Shown: in pieces, positions 11,732 through 23,569 of the stretch | Layout of the letters: the number at the start of each line of letters is the position of its first letter | Position numbering within the stretch: position 1 is the first letter of the stretch | From: Forficula auricularia | Lineage: Eukaryota > Arthropoda > Insecta > Dermaptera > Forficulidae | Direction: 5' to 3' | NCBI GenBank assembly: GCA_024734495.1 | Contig: JALMQS010000055.1 | Location: 7,621,386-7,685,385 of the forward strand | DNA length: 64,000 bases | Position numbers and translations under genes: made by a program | The notes under the pieces: model-generated | What the model was told of the DNA's origin: nothing | What the model saw: only the letters and a program-made list of their open reading frames with translations | Databases searched by the model: none

Positions 11732-11911
11732 TAAATTTAAAGTTTTTGTGCCGAGAGTAGCAGAATTTTTATATATTGAAGGAGACAATAAAAGAGTGTG
11801 TCTTCTGCTGGAATTATGAATTTTATTTATTTATAACGAGACTATAGTTTCGTTATAAATAAATAAAATTTATAATTCCAGCAGAAGACACACTCTTTGT
11901 ATTGTCTCTTT
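11732..11911. mobile_element. Retroelement family C, hairpin copy
   Basis: It begins AAATTTAAAGTTTTTGTGCC with the family signature GCCGAGAGTAGCAG. It then forms a long hairpin in which GAGACAATAAAAGAGTG and TCTTCTGCTGG return inverted, around a centre CGAGACTATAGTTTCG. Fifteen-base flanks (11717-11731 and 11912-11926, one mismatch) look like a TSD. The centre is the GAAAC-TATA-GTC part of the hammerhead core that is complete in the 23.6-kb copy; here the CTGATGA half is missing. There is no protein-coding capacity. Confidence 0.7.
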
Positions 11912-11926
11912 CAATAATATTTTCAT

Positions 11927-12950
11927 AATAAGGCTCACCAAATAATTTTGTGATTATTTTTTTTAGTCAAAATTTTTAGAAAAATTATGATTTAATTAAT
12001 TATTGTACTTGTTGTCAAATGTGTTTTAAATGCTTTGTTTTGTTTATTGTTTTCAGATCTTATGATGGCGTTGAAAATATTTCTAAACGTATTCTTTTGA
12101 AAGTACCTATTAAAAATGGTACTGTCTCTAAAAGTTTTTATTTGTGTCTGTAATCTTAAACCGATCGCTAAATTGGCTCTAAAGAAATTTAACGCCGACA
12201 ATTTAACACCGCATTCTATTTATATTGTGGTTTGATTTAAAAAAAATTTGTTAATAATAATAATATTATTAATAATATTTCTATTGTTCTATTGTATTAT
12301 ATATTATATAGGATGAAATTGAGTTTATTTATGGACTGTGACGTCATAAGAAAAGATGGCCGTCACTCAACGCCTATAAGGTATTCCTCTTCTGTGCTTA
12401 AGAATACAATAGGTTGTATAAGAAATAGGCGCAAAATGTTTTATGATTAAAATTTCATTTAAATTATAAAAAAAATTAGATAACTGAGTATAGTAGATTC
12501 TATTGTCACCAGCACCAAAAGTGTGTGCAAAATTTCAGCTCATTTATATATATATATACATATATATAATTTTTTTAAAATCAAAACACAATATAGAATT
12601 CGGCATTACATTTTTCGGATCTCCGCAAAATTCGATTAATTTTCTACGACATTTTTATTTATTTTTTTATAGTGAAATAGATTTGATCAAAAGAAAATGT
12701 TTAATTATTATTTTAAATGATTACGTTCTTTGTTATTTAAAAAGGGAAAATAATTATGACAGGGTAATTTTTCTCCTAAATTCTCTAATTATAAGATAGA
12801 AAGAAAAGTATTTTAATTCATATTTAAAGTGAAAAGTTTTTTTTTACTTATCTGGAAATATTTCAGATTGTAATCTTTAATACAAACATAGAACTAAAGT
12901 GGTAAAGAATAGCAGGCTGTTTTAATTTATTACGAATAAATTAAAGATTG
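11927..12950. other. Unannotated; short AT and AAT microsatellites
   Basis: AAT-type runs at about 12245-12290 and an AT run at about 12543-12568. No gene is supported. Confidence 0.5.
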
Positions 12951-12954
12951 TATC

Positions 12955-13035
12955 TTTCGCTTAATATAAATATTTGTATTTGAGACTACATTAGCTTCGA
13001 AGGCCCAGTCTTCATCTTCATCTTAAGAATTATTT
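12955..13035 (-). ncRNA. Decayed family C hammerhead-like core
   Basis: Read on the minus strand, GATGA, a hairpin-like AGACTGGGCCTTC, GAAGC and TAGTCTC follow the same order as CTGATGA, hairpin, GAAAC, TATAGTC in the 23.7-kb copy. The first two core bases and the A after GAA are changed, so cleavage is not expected. It is useful as evidence of an older family member. Confidence 0.35.
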
Positions 13036-15415
13036 CAGATGAATATTTAATATAATTAAAATAAAGATACACTTCTTTTGGATAGAAAAGAAGTCGTTAT
13101 TTTTAAGGGTCCGTAGTAGTTAAGAACTCATTGTTTCGATCTGCTTGTTGTCGCTTTGTACTCCAGTTCATCTTATTTCATTTTATCCGTATGTATGTTA
13201 GTCCGTAATTTATAGCCTCATGTAACTTAAATGTTTTACAATCTATTGTAATGAAATTTAATAGATTTATTTTTTTAAGAATCACGAAGTCACCTCTGTA
13301 GAGATTTATAAAAAGTTTAAGGCACTCGACCAAAAAAAGTATGTTTTTTTTAAGTTTTCGAAAAAGTCAAATAGTTTTTTTAAGATGCCTAATAAATATG
13401 TATGTTATCTTGAAATTTTATTTGGATTCTCCGGCTTCGCAATATTGGTCAAAATAAACCAACCAGCAACCCCTTAATTTTAATTTAAAAATAAGAAATA
13501 ATTCAAGCAATAATTTAGACAATGTAAAGAAGATTAATACCAATTCACGCAAATAGCAAAGTATAAGTATTTTCCATGATAATTATGTTGATGTCCTTAA
13601 AATAATTACTTAAATGAGTAATAGTGTAGTAGTAGTAAATGAGCTCAAATTCGGAAGAGGTCGAATTAATAAGTTGAACTTTGCACTGAATTTCACTTTT
13701 TTAGCTATAACCATTTGATGTAAAAAGTAAGAAGAAAAATTTACCAGATCAAATTTTTAATAAATGATTTATTATTATGTCCGCTCACTTGAAAAATACA
13801 TTTTAGTTTAAATATTATGTATACTCGATGCTGATCATGATGTGTATTAATATTTAAAAATTTAAGTAAATTTAATGTAGAAACTATAAAAGTTAATTAT
13901 TTTCTATTCTAATAAATATAAATTTAAAAAAATATATAGAATAAGTTGAAGATCCTATCTTTAATTTATTTCTTAAAACATAAAATTACAGAGTGAAAAA
14001 TAGTTCGCAAAGGGGACTGGGACCTATATCATATTAATAATTCTAATTTTAATCAATTGTTATGAATGCAGGTCTTAACTAGAGGCGTGTCAAGGGTATT
14101 CGCCGCTCAGGTGCGATTACAAACGTCAACGCCTTTGAGAAATTTAAATATTTTTAATTAGAACTTTAGTGATATTCATTGAATTCTATTGCTCATTGGG
14201 TTCAGTGCACCCCACAAACGACGTGGTCCGTTCAAAACTATCTAATCACGCACCAAAAAGTGAACGTTTTCGACACGAACTGCTAATCACCAAAATACCA
14301 ATAATTACAATGCTATTTTTCTATAAACTGTATTTAGTAAGAATTTATTAGCGCCTCTTATAATATTTATATATATAAATGAATATTAAGTCATAAATCT
14401 TAGCACATGATTATCATTATTTTCAAAATTGGATTTTAGCCCCTTGCGTTAATTAAAAAAACATTTTTCCTGTCCTCATATTCATTTCGTGACCGAAAAC
14501 CTTTGATATTTGATTCACAAAAAGCCAGTCTGATAACAACTTTAATATTAAGGGCTCGTAATTTGGTATATATCACAAAAAATGGCGGCTTGTTTTTCTT
14601 TAGTATGATATGATCTTCAAATTACCATATTATCAAATTTTAAGATCTTGTTAAAAAAATAAAAAAATTAGTAATGTGACAGATCCCATAAGAATAGATG
14701 AAAGGTTGATTTTAGATCTGAGTAATAAACATTAAGACTCCATTTGAGAGTAATTATCTGATCGGGGAATCAGTCAACATCTCTTTGAAATAAAATTTAG
14801 AATTATTACATTTTTTATATGAAAATAAAGATAAGTCTAAATTCTATCTTCTATTTAATGGTCTTATATAAAACTATTGTAATTTTCTGGCTATAAGGAT
14901 TCTATCTATCGGAATCTTTCTTTAGGTCCTGATTAATATATTCTCCAATATGACTTTAGCAACATAACTTAGTCTAGATCGGCTATTATGGCAAGTGTAC
15001 ATGAGCTTTCAGGTAACTCCATATTCAATCGAGAGAAATAATTTTATCTAAGGTTTCCTGCAACATAGACAACCTGAAAAACAGCTCACATTCATATTCA
15101 CGTGAGGTGCACTTATGTTGTCAACGTTGCAGGAAAGATTGGTAAAAACTATCCTATTTTTGAAGGAACTGATGATCAGAGATCTATTTAACATACCAGT
15201 CGTTATACTATATATAATAGGCTGGTGCACCCATACAAGGTCCAGGCTGTAGGAAGTCCATAAGTCCCCAAGATAAAAAAAGCATGGTGAATAATTAGAT
15301 TGCAGAATACTGAATAGTATATTTAATAAAATTAAGTTAAAAAATACTCTATTTGTTTTTTTATATTTATTAAAAAAGTAGATTTATTTTTAGGCACTAA
15401 TATTAGGCTATGTAT
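13036..15415. other. No recognisable feature
   Basis: AT-rich throughout. A somewhat more complex patch lies at 14060-14310. No repeat partner, RNA gene or convincing frame was seen. Confidence 0.45.
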
Positions 15416-15426
15416 AACTTCTTCTT

Positions 15427-15616
15427 CACTGGTCTCGTTTCGGCATCGATCGATTATGACGATGTTGGAGTGGGAGTCCGGGGTTCGATCCTGGCTGGCA
15501 AATAAAAATTTCTACCGGCTGAAAACTCGGCCCCCTCACTAACCCCTACTAACACTCTACTTATGTGCTGTCTAAATGGGCTTTGTTCCTGGTGACATTA
15601 AATAAATAAAAAAAAA
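15427..15616 (+). repeat. tRNA-related SINE with 11-bp TSD
   Basis: A B box (GGGGTTCGATCCTGG) lies about 60 bases into the element, with an A-box-like TGGTCTCG at the start. The body is short and ends in AAATAAATA plus an A run. The flanks AACTTCTTCTT at 15416-15426 and 15617-15627 match exactly over 11 bases, which proves insertion by a retrotransposition-type mechanism. It is about 190 bp and different in sequence from the SINEs at 8401 and 45267. Confidence 0.82.
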
Positions 15617-15627
15617 AACTTCTTCTT

Positions 15628-17159
15628 TTAGAATACCTAAATACATTTTCTTCTCCTATTACTTAAGTTATTTGTAGATTTAGAGGTAATTTAGTACTTT
15701 TAGATTACTACAAATCGCGGGATTATCGAAGTTGCAAAACAGAAGAGAACTCTTAGTTCCTAAAGACCAAATTTTAAAAGTAATCGAAATCATTTTGATG
15801 CAAGGGAGCAAATAATGATTTTGAAAATTATATTTATACGGTGTTACCTTAAAATCTCTTGCATTTTGAAGCATTTATCTAGACTATTGAGCTTTTCCTG
15901 AATCAAAGAAATGTTTTAAACACTGGCAATAGACAATTTCTGGTTTGTTTGAAGCATCATTGTCAAATTGGAGAAATGTACAACCATTACATTTGTCACT
16001 TCGTTTATTCCTATGTCTCGCTTGTTTCTCGAATCTTATAACCTTCAAAACTCGATTATACAATCACACTAACTTCCATATTAGCTAATAAATACTATCT
16101 TCTTTCAGGAATGCAAAGTTTCATCATGGCTTATAAATAATGCGCTTTGTTAATGTGCGAATTATTACATATTTATATATAGAAAAAAACGTATATAGGC
16201 CTTTTACCTAACCTTTGATTCACGTGGAATGTTGTGGTCTAGCAAAATTAGTGTGTAAGTCAAAATTGGGCGGATCAAATTCCCATCTCATAATGAAAAT
16301 AAGGTAAATTTTTGGAAATATTTAATTTCAAAAAAATCAGAATATATGTAAGTATATAACTTTTTCAAATCTGTGGCCCTATTAAACTGAAATAATGCTG
16401 TTTACATGAAAGTTTTTCTTTAAACCGTGTTAAGAAGAAACCTCGTGTATTTTTTATTGACTCTGTTCGGACACCTTTGCATTAAACAACAGGGTCAAAT
16501 TCAAGCCATAATTAGACCTTAGCAGAATTACAGTATAATTATTTACTGAAAGAAATATTACGAATAAAAGAATTTAGAAAAATCTATTATGTACCGAAAT
16601 GATTAGTATTTTCAATTAATTCTTAAGTATAATCTCAGTTTCCTTAATTGAAAGATAATACATCGAAATCATTTGTTTGACAACTATTAGAACTTCAATA
16701 TATAGTTATGATGAATGTATTGTTAACTTAAAAGTTTCATTAAAATATTTAATTGAAAAAAATATGACTTGTAACGAATGATTGTTTCTAAAGAAAATTT
16801 TAATTTATTTAGAAAATAAAATTTATTTTTGAAAAATATAATTTCTTCTACAGTCTTTGTTGGTTGCCGACTTCTCTTTGTCTTTTTAAGTGTTAATTAT
16901 CTTAATTTGCTAACATTATCTTTTGTTTATATAATTAATAATTCAATGATGGTGTTGAGTGTTGTTATTTAATTATTTATTTTATTTTTTAATACTTCCC
17001 CTTAAACCATCCCCCACATAATTTGCATTGCGTCGCTGACGGAATTCTAACTTATTAGTATGTTCGGCATTTACCTCTAAGTATAGTATTAATGAATTGC
17101 TTGCTGTTAATTATCGGTTGTGTATTCTGTTAGCGAAGGTGTTGTCTTTTTAGAATTTT
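15628..17159. other. No recognisable feature
   Basis: Uniform AT-rich sequence. No gene, repeat partner or RNA motif was seen. Confidence 0.45.
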
Positions 17160-17480
17160 TTTTTGTTTTGGTTATAAAAATGGGTGTTGAAAGGGGATAG
17201 GATGGGACGGTTAAAGGGAGGCGGTAAGTACTGTCACGGCGAATCCAAAATTACGAGCTATTGGGAGTGTGGTTGCATAATGGGAGGTGGAATGTGCAGA
17301 GGATGGCTTTTTAAGCCTCGCCGCGGAGGCCGCGAAGAAACAAAGGAATACTCACGGGCATATGTGGGCCGCAGTGAGGAAGCCACCCTCTTGCGGGAAT
17401 GCGGCCCCCACGCTCCAGCTTTCCTTCTCTCTCGATCATCACACTAGCACACCTTCAACATACTCATTTACAATATAGAT
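17160..17480. other. GC-richer island, possible exon or conserved element
   Basis: This patch is clearly richer in G and C than its surroundings. It contains splice-donor-like words on both strands: GGCGGTAAGTACTG at about 17220 on plus, and CCCGTGAGTATTCC on minus at about 17350-17363. Open frames of 60-90 codons run both ways but none resembles a family I know. It could hold an exon, a promoter or conserved non-coding DNA. The sequence does not decide. Confidence 0.35.
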
Positions 17481-18889
17481 ATCCATTATAGGTAGATATT
17501 TATTATCCTTTTATGAGCAAATTTCTTGCTCATAATTATAAGGCTTCATTAGTGCCTAAATGATAAAATTTAATACTTTGGATGTATGTGAGATATAGCT
17601 CATCACAAAAGTTATGTAAATTTAGATACATATTAACTAAATATAGCCATTCTTCATAGGTATATTCGTTTGTTTTAAAAGCTCTGCAAAAATTTTGAAA
17701 CTGGTGTAGGAGGGAGATTTAGCTACTTATTTAGCTAGGAGTAGAGCCCAAGTATAAACTATTTAAAATTTATTTCTCAAAACATCTCCTTATTTGTCTT
17801 CTATTAGCAAAACTTGAAAATTATTTATTAATCTAAAAAAAGGTAGTTCGGCCATGATCCATTTTTAAACTGAAAGTTCTCTTTCTGAAAAGCGCAAAAC
17901 AAATTTTTCGAATTAGGAAAACAAATATTGTGGAATAAGAAAGAAACTTTCTGCGACCTCCCGTTGAAGCTAGAAAGCCTAAATTCTACTCTATTTCTAT
18001 AATAGAAAACAAACATTTTGGTAGTGGGGCGAATTTTTTACGAGCTTTGTAAATAAGACGAAAACATAAATGTATTTCCCCACGCAATTCTTATCACGAC
18101 TAAGGAACAAAAAGTTGAAAATTTTTAGCTGATCTAGTGAGCCTAGCAAGTAATGCCTAAATACGAGCAAGAGGTTAAAGATTTTGTGTTCCTCACCATA
18201 CCTTGAAATTTTAAAAATTTAGAATCATATAGATTTATTAAAATTTATAAGATAAAAAATAAAAATAAATAAATTAAGTTCAAAAATTGAGTATCCCTGT
18301 CCTTATTTTTATATCAAGGAAAGAATAAAATAACCTCAAACTAGTGAAGAGACTTATGGGACCTGAATATTAGTTACGACCTCTATTATGTAAAAACATT
18401 GTTAAGAAAGTAAAATAATAATATTAATAATAAAATAGATGTGATTTGAACATATTATATTATTTATATCTAATATAATATATATGTACCATATATGATA
18501 GTTCAATTTCAGAATAAGGTAAATACTTGGATACGTATAAAAATTTCGTTAAAAGGAAATTTCGACTAATTAAAATTTTTATTAATTTTTAGATAAGGCA
18601 TCAAAACTAATTTATCTTCTAGTTGGTATCCAAAAACAGAACCTTCACTGATTCTATTATTATAAGTCTATCGGACATTACTGTATTTTTTTGTTTTATT
18701 TTAATTTTGAAGCCTCATCTATATCTCTCAATTTAAATTCAATTGAATGATCATCAAATTTAAAATTTAAATCCAATTTATATTACCGGAATTTGTTTTT
18801 AGATTGAATTAATTCGATCTTGCTTTTGTTTTTTGTGTTTTTTTTTGTTTCTTTTCTTTCTTCTTTAATGGATGCACACTGAACCACGA
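17481..18889. other. No recognisable feature
   Basis: AT-rich sequence with many short TA/AAT runs around 18415-18490. No gene is supported. Confidence 0.45.
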
Positions 18890-19360
18890 TCGTTGTTGTT
18901 ATTTCGGTTCTTTTTCCAATTAAAATAATATCTAGTGTGGCCGACGCGACGGGTTAGGGTGGTGTTCCAAGAGAGATTAAAAATATAAAAACGTAGGTGA
19001 TTTCTATTCAATTATCAAATGGAATTGAGTCGGCCATTTAATGAATGGATTCTGGCTTGATAATGGTTGACGGCGTTAATAATAAGCTTCAATGCCAGAT
19101 AAGAAGCTGTATAATAAAATAATTCCGTGAACGAGAACGAGAGCGAGGAGGGCAGGTCCCGACCAGAAGAGTGACGGGGGACCCCGATGAAGAAGGCGAG
19201 AGATAACGCCTTCATTAAGGGACATGTCCGAGATCTCAATCACTAATTAACGCTCAACGTTTTAATTAGGTCCCCGGGGCTGGAGCTGGACACTCCACGC
19301 CAATTGCCAATTATGGTGAGTGGAGATGGTGAACAACACTTGCTCTTGCTTCAGAAGCTT
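18890..19360. other. GC-richer island, candidate regulatory DNA
   Basis: High-complexity sequence with CGACGCGACGGGTTAGG, several TAATTA/AATTAG words, GATAAG and GATAAT, and a GC-rich block near 19265-19285. It has no matching repeat in the window and no convincing frame. The mixture of homeodomain-like and GATA-like words in a gene-poor region is what an enhancer would look like, but that is inference only. Confidence 0.35.
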
Positions 19361-19729
19361 GGCCATCCAACTCGAAATAGCCCGATTAAAAAATTAAAAA
19401 TGCCATATAACGTCATACTTATAGGCTGGCAAGGGGATGCCGGAGGCAATTGAGTTGTTAAACTCAACGTGAGTCGTTTGTCATCTGTTGCAGTTTTTTT
19501 TTTCACTTGTTTCTTTTCTTCTAAAGTAGAAGAAACAATACAACGAAGATTCTTATGAAAATTGAATGAAAAAAATAAGATATATGGTACAACAATAGAT
19601 AAATATAGACATAACATGAAATCACAGACTCTATTGTTCAATTAATTTTCTCTTATAACAAAGCGATTTTGTAGTTGATATATGCTACTTATTTATTAAA
19701 TCAAGGCTTATTTCATTCATAAGAAAAAT

Positions 19730-20245
19730 AAGCTAACGTGTTCTGATGTGGCCATCCACTTGACTTTACCATACAACCTGGCCCCTCCCTTATATTTAAT
19801 AGGATTATTTATATTCATGTAAGGGGTGGTTAGTTTTTGCATTTTTAAACTCTTGGGGGCCCAGTGATTATCTATATGAAATTTGGTTGAGTTTGGTACA
19901 AGAGCCTAGATTTTCATTTTTTGACCATTCGATATTCAAACTAGTTTTTGAGCTAGCTCGTCCACAGAAATTTGGTAACGCACAGACTAACTAACAGACA
20001 GACAACCGGACAGACAGACTAACTAATAGACATTTTGACAAAACAATTATTATCTCGAAAAATATAATTCTTTCGATGTTCATTTATTAGAGCTTTTTTG
20101 TAGAGCGAAATGCCATGGTTTCGCTCAATTTTTTAATCAAAATAGTTTCAGCCGTTTTTGAGATATTTCGAAAAAAAGAAGGAAAAAAAACACTTTTTTC
20201 ATGCACTATTACAATACTTAACCATACCCTGTATGGTAAAGTAAT
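19730..20245 (+). repeat. Dispersed repeat family A, copy 2 (full length)
   Basis: It starts at AAATAAGCTAACGTG, has ACTTTACCATACAACC about 35 bases in, one internal GTTTTTGCATTTTTA unit, the GTAACGCACAGACTAACTAA block, and ends CCCTGTATGGTAAAGTAA. The subterminal ACTTTACCATACA is the inverse of the 3' TGTATGGTAAAGT. At about 515 bp it is the shortest complete copy, because it has one internal tandem unit rather than two or three. Confidence 0.85.
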
Positions 20246-20251
20246 AAAGAA

Positions 20252-20493
20252 TATATCGTCGCCTTAGAGTGTAAGCCTGCTAACTTACAACAAGGAAATT
20301 TTACAGTGCAAGAAAAAACAAACAGAATTTAATATTGTTTTTATGGAAAAGAATATATTTTTCACATTTTTTATTATACTACTTACGATTCTAATTTTAA
20401 GTAGCAGAGTTTAATTTGGACGATGTTGCATCTCTTTTTCTTTCGAAAGGTATTAATGAATTTAGCAGGTTTACACTCTAAGGCGACGATATA
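20252..20493. mobile_element. MITE with ~31-bp TIRs
   Basis: ATCGTCGCCTTAGAGTGTAA (then GCCTGCTAA) is mirrored by TTAGCAGG then TTTACACTCTAAGGCGACGAT at the right end. Both ends abut TA, which fits a Tc1/mariner-type TA target duplication. The 242-bp element has no coding capacity. It sits directly after the 3' end of family A copy 2. Confidence 0.75.
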
Positions 20494-20637
20494 CGGACCA
20501 CTTACATAAGTTTGGTAGCTAAATTTTTTAAGATTTACTAATCCCTTATTTCATACAATAAAATCATTCAAGATACTAGTGAATTTCATTAATATGATAA
20601 AGATAATTTTTTAATGGAAAATTGCTGAGAGCAGCAG

Positions 20638-21207
20638 CATTGGCGTAGTTAAGGAATTTTCTAAGGGGGTTTCTAAGCTGATTAGCCACCACAAGATTTC
20701 AATTTCGGTTCGATTAGAGATCAACTAACTTTTTAGTAGAATTGTCAAATTTTGCAAGTAACGAAATAATTTGATGAGAAATTCATAAGGGGCCGTCCAT
20801 AAATTACGTCACACAGTAAGGGGGAGGGCATCTCATATTTGTGACAAAATGTGACAGGGGGTCCGGGAATCTTAAAATTGTGATGGCACACAAGTCAAAT
20901 TAAAAAATTTAAAAATTAAACTTAAAATATATTAAATCCCTTTAGTTTATTTTAATTTATAAAAAAATTCTACAATTATTAAATTAAAGGGTATAAAATT
21001 GATACTGTGACGTCACAAAACAGAGGGGCTCAATGAAAATGTGACACAGAGGAAGGAGGGACTAGAAATCTTGAAATTCGTGTGACGTAATTTATGGACG
21101 GACCCTAAGTGATATCTCGTAATAATGAAGTTTGGATTTTTCTAGAGGAGGGGGTGAGTTTTGTAGGGGGGCACAGACCCCTTGACTCTCCCATAACTAC
21201 GCCCATG
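20638..21207. mobile_element. hAT-like element with perfect 8-bp TSD
   Basis: The ends are CATTGGCGTAGTTAAGG and, read inward from the right, CATGGGCGTAGTTATGGG. The flanks AGCAGCAG at 20630-20637 and 21208-21215 are identical. Short TIRs containing GGCGTAG with an 8-bp TSD are typical of hAT elements. A second MITE lies inside at 20788-21106. Without it the element is about 250 bp and non-coding. Confidence 0.85.
20788..21106. mobile_element. MITE nested in the hAT-like element
   Basis: AGGGGCCGTCCATAAATTAC (then GTCACAC) on the left is mirrored by GTGTGACG then TAATTTATGGACGGACCCT on the right. TIRs of the GGCCGTCCATAAATTACGTCA type are, from memory, common in insect MITEs. The interior has GTGACGTCAC and no coding frame. 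Being nested, it is younger than its host or moved into it later. Confidence 0.75.
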
Positions 21208-21215
21208 AGCAGCAG

Positions 21216-22933
21216 ACTAAGATATCTCAAAAAATCCGAACTGGTATGGATAATTTATATTACATGTCCAAGGGTGGTATTCACCTCCCTTGGGAATTGA
21301 ATCCAAGAATAAACAAATTTCAAAGAAATCCCGTTTATGAAATTCATACTAAATGATACCATTTCTATTTTTAATTTCAAAAATATTAATCTATAAAAAT
21401 TGAAAACAAAAAACAACTCTAATGTATATTGCGACATTTGCTATATCATACATAACTCGGGTGGTAAAGTATTATCAGATGCATATATCAGGGCTTATTT
21501 GCGATCAATTGTGCTAAAACAACAATATTGAAATCCTAAAGGATTATAAAACAGAGATTAATGCAATATAAATTGGCTGATATTGAAATACACCGCTTTA
21601 TAAAATGTTTGCCAATTTTATACTCTCTCTCTCTCACTCGCTGTTCACATTTCTCTTCACCACCACACCCTGTTTCGTTTCAACCTCCCCCATTTACCAG
21701 CAATGGCTAATTTAAGTGCTTTTAGTAATAAATTTAGAATTTACTTTTCAATTTATGATATCTGATTAAAAATATCAATCAATCTATATATAATGATCCC
21801 CAGCTTCTACACAGGCTAAGCCACTGTAAAGGATGAAGGACAGTAATACAAGTAGAAAATAAAAAAAGGAAAAGATGAAAAAAGAAGACATTAAACATAA
21901 CATCAGTTATGTGAAAATTCCATTTTAGGCCTCGAATGAAAAACTGAGACCGGATATCGCAGATGAAACAGCAATTATAGTGGCTCTTCTTCAAAAGTAA
22001 AAAGTAAACTAATAAAGAAATATGTAATTGGAAGGAAAATGAAATTTTTTCGAAACTCGGTATGATCTCTGCACATTTTTGGAATTTGGTAATCCTAGTG
22101 TCTGCAAACGGTTTAAGGAAGAAAGTTGGTGCCCAGAGGTGCAGTTTATTAATACAAACATTTGTGACAATATGAATTCTCTATTTCATGTAACGATTCA
22201 TTTTTTTCTGGATTTCTAGATTTTAAATCTGAAAGTTGTGAAACTATAAAGCCCAGAATTTCATCAACACTTAGTTTTCAGGAAATATAAACAATTTAAG
22301 AGCGGAAGAAATATTTTCTTCTCGAGATATCGTTGGTATCATAATCCAGAGGGACACACAGATAGGTGTTTCACGTTTCAGAGCTATCTAAGCACAAATA
22401 ATAAAGAAAAATGAAATAATGTGAATTAATAATTCGACCGTCCAGTCAGATCTTTCTCCAAATCTACCGAATAAAAATCTCTAAATGCGAGGAAATGTTC
22501 CACCTCCCTTATAGATGAAGAAATATTACATTTATATTAAATAGGAAAGCTCAAACTGAAGATTGCTAGATTGGTTTCCCTACCGATTAAAAACTTCACA
22601 AGAGGGTGACCGTCCTAAAACATTGTATTTATATTTAAATATTTATAGATTTTCAATTCAAATCGTGTAACTAACTACTCTGCATCCCAATAAAATTGAG
22701 TAAGAACGGAAGAAAGCAAGATACTGAGAACCCTGAACTTTTTTTAGAAACAAAAAGTTTATATTTCTTAAAAGTATAGGGCATTATTGCAAGTAGAAAA
22801 GGATCTGGTCATAAGTCTATTAATTTTATGAAATTAATTTAAGAATATTTATTATTATACCATAAATATATTTCATAATAGATGCTTTAAAATAAATTTA
22901 AAACATATTTTCTTTTAGATCACATTAGTACCT
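21216..22933. other. Mostly unannotated
   Basis: A CT microsatellite lies near 21625-21640. A B-box-like GGATTCAATTCCC (minus strand) lies near 21290-21303 beside a small hairpin, perhaps a SINE head remnant. No gene was seen. Confidence 0.4.
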
Positions 22934-23152
22934 ATTCAGGGACTAAACAATTACTGAATTGTTTTCACTTTTATGTTCTAATTATGACGTTTCACCCACA
23001 ATTTGGATTTCTTCAGGTTCTTAGATTAAAGATTAATTTTTTGAAAGAAAAATATCTAAGAGCCTCAAGAAGTCCAAATTGTGGACAAAACGTCAAAATT
23101 AGAAAATAAAAATGAAAACAGTTCAATAATTGTTTGGTCCTTTATACCCTGA
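22934..23152. mobile_element. Inverted-repeat element carrying two opposed hammerhead-like units
   Basis: The left half from TTCAGGGACTAAACAATT returns inverted at the right as AATTGTTTGGTCC ... CCCTGAA. Each half contains one hammerhead-like unit. The left unit read on minus keeps CTGAAGA (23010-23016), a short CCA/TGG hairpin, GAAAC and GTC (22986-22993). The right unit on plus has CTCAAGA and AAAAC, so it has lost two essential positions. The layout recalls the paired ends of Penelope-like elements. No protein is encoded. Confidence 0.55.
22986..23030 (-). ncRNA. Hammerhead-like motif (moderate)
   Basis: On the minus strand CTGAAGA, a short hairpin (TCCA with TGGG, loop about five bases), T, GAAAC and GTC are in order. 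TCTAA upstream can pair with TTAGA downstream as the outer part of stem I, but the pairs next to the core (C opposite A) are broken. The core is intact and the stems are weak. Confidence 0.42.
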
Positions 23153-23555
23153 AAATTAATTTAATCTAATAAAAGTATGGACACTAATAAAAATAATTTA
23201 AAATTTTCTATTATAATTTTGTGGATTTTCATTTTTATTTAGTGTCAACTAGAGGGGACTGGTATGGTCCCTCTTCCTTCGTACATTCCTGGTATTCAAC
23301 AATACTATTCTGGCACAACCTGCTTCATTCTTAATATTCTTAATTTAATAATATTTTGAAAGGACTCAGTTAATTTCCATTTGAAGTGTTTGCATCAGAT
23401 TTAATCCAATTGCGATCCGCTTAAAAATAAGAAGCATCTCCTGACTTTCCTTTTTTACAGATACCTACTATCAAGGCATGTGGTCTGATAGGATGAATGC
23501 AATAATCCCCCTAAAACTTGTGCGCATAGCATGCAATTCGCCACTACGGTGGTCT
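23153..23555. other. No recognisable feature
   Basis: AT-rich flank between two inverted-repeat elements. Nothing recognised. Confidence 0.5.
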
Positions 23556-23569
23556 AATTTGAAAATAGT

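Noticed and set aside
11832..11862. Rho-independent-like terminator at the perfect hairpin
   Set aside because: This is eukaryotic repeat DNA; the hairpin is the centre of a family C element.
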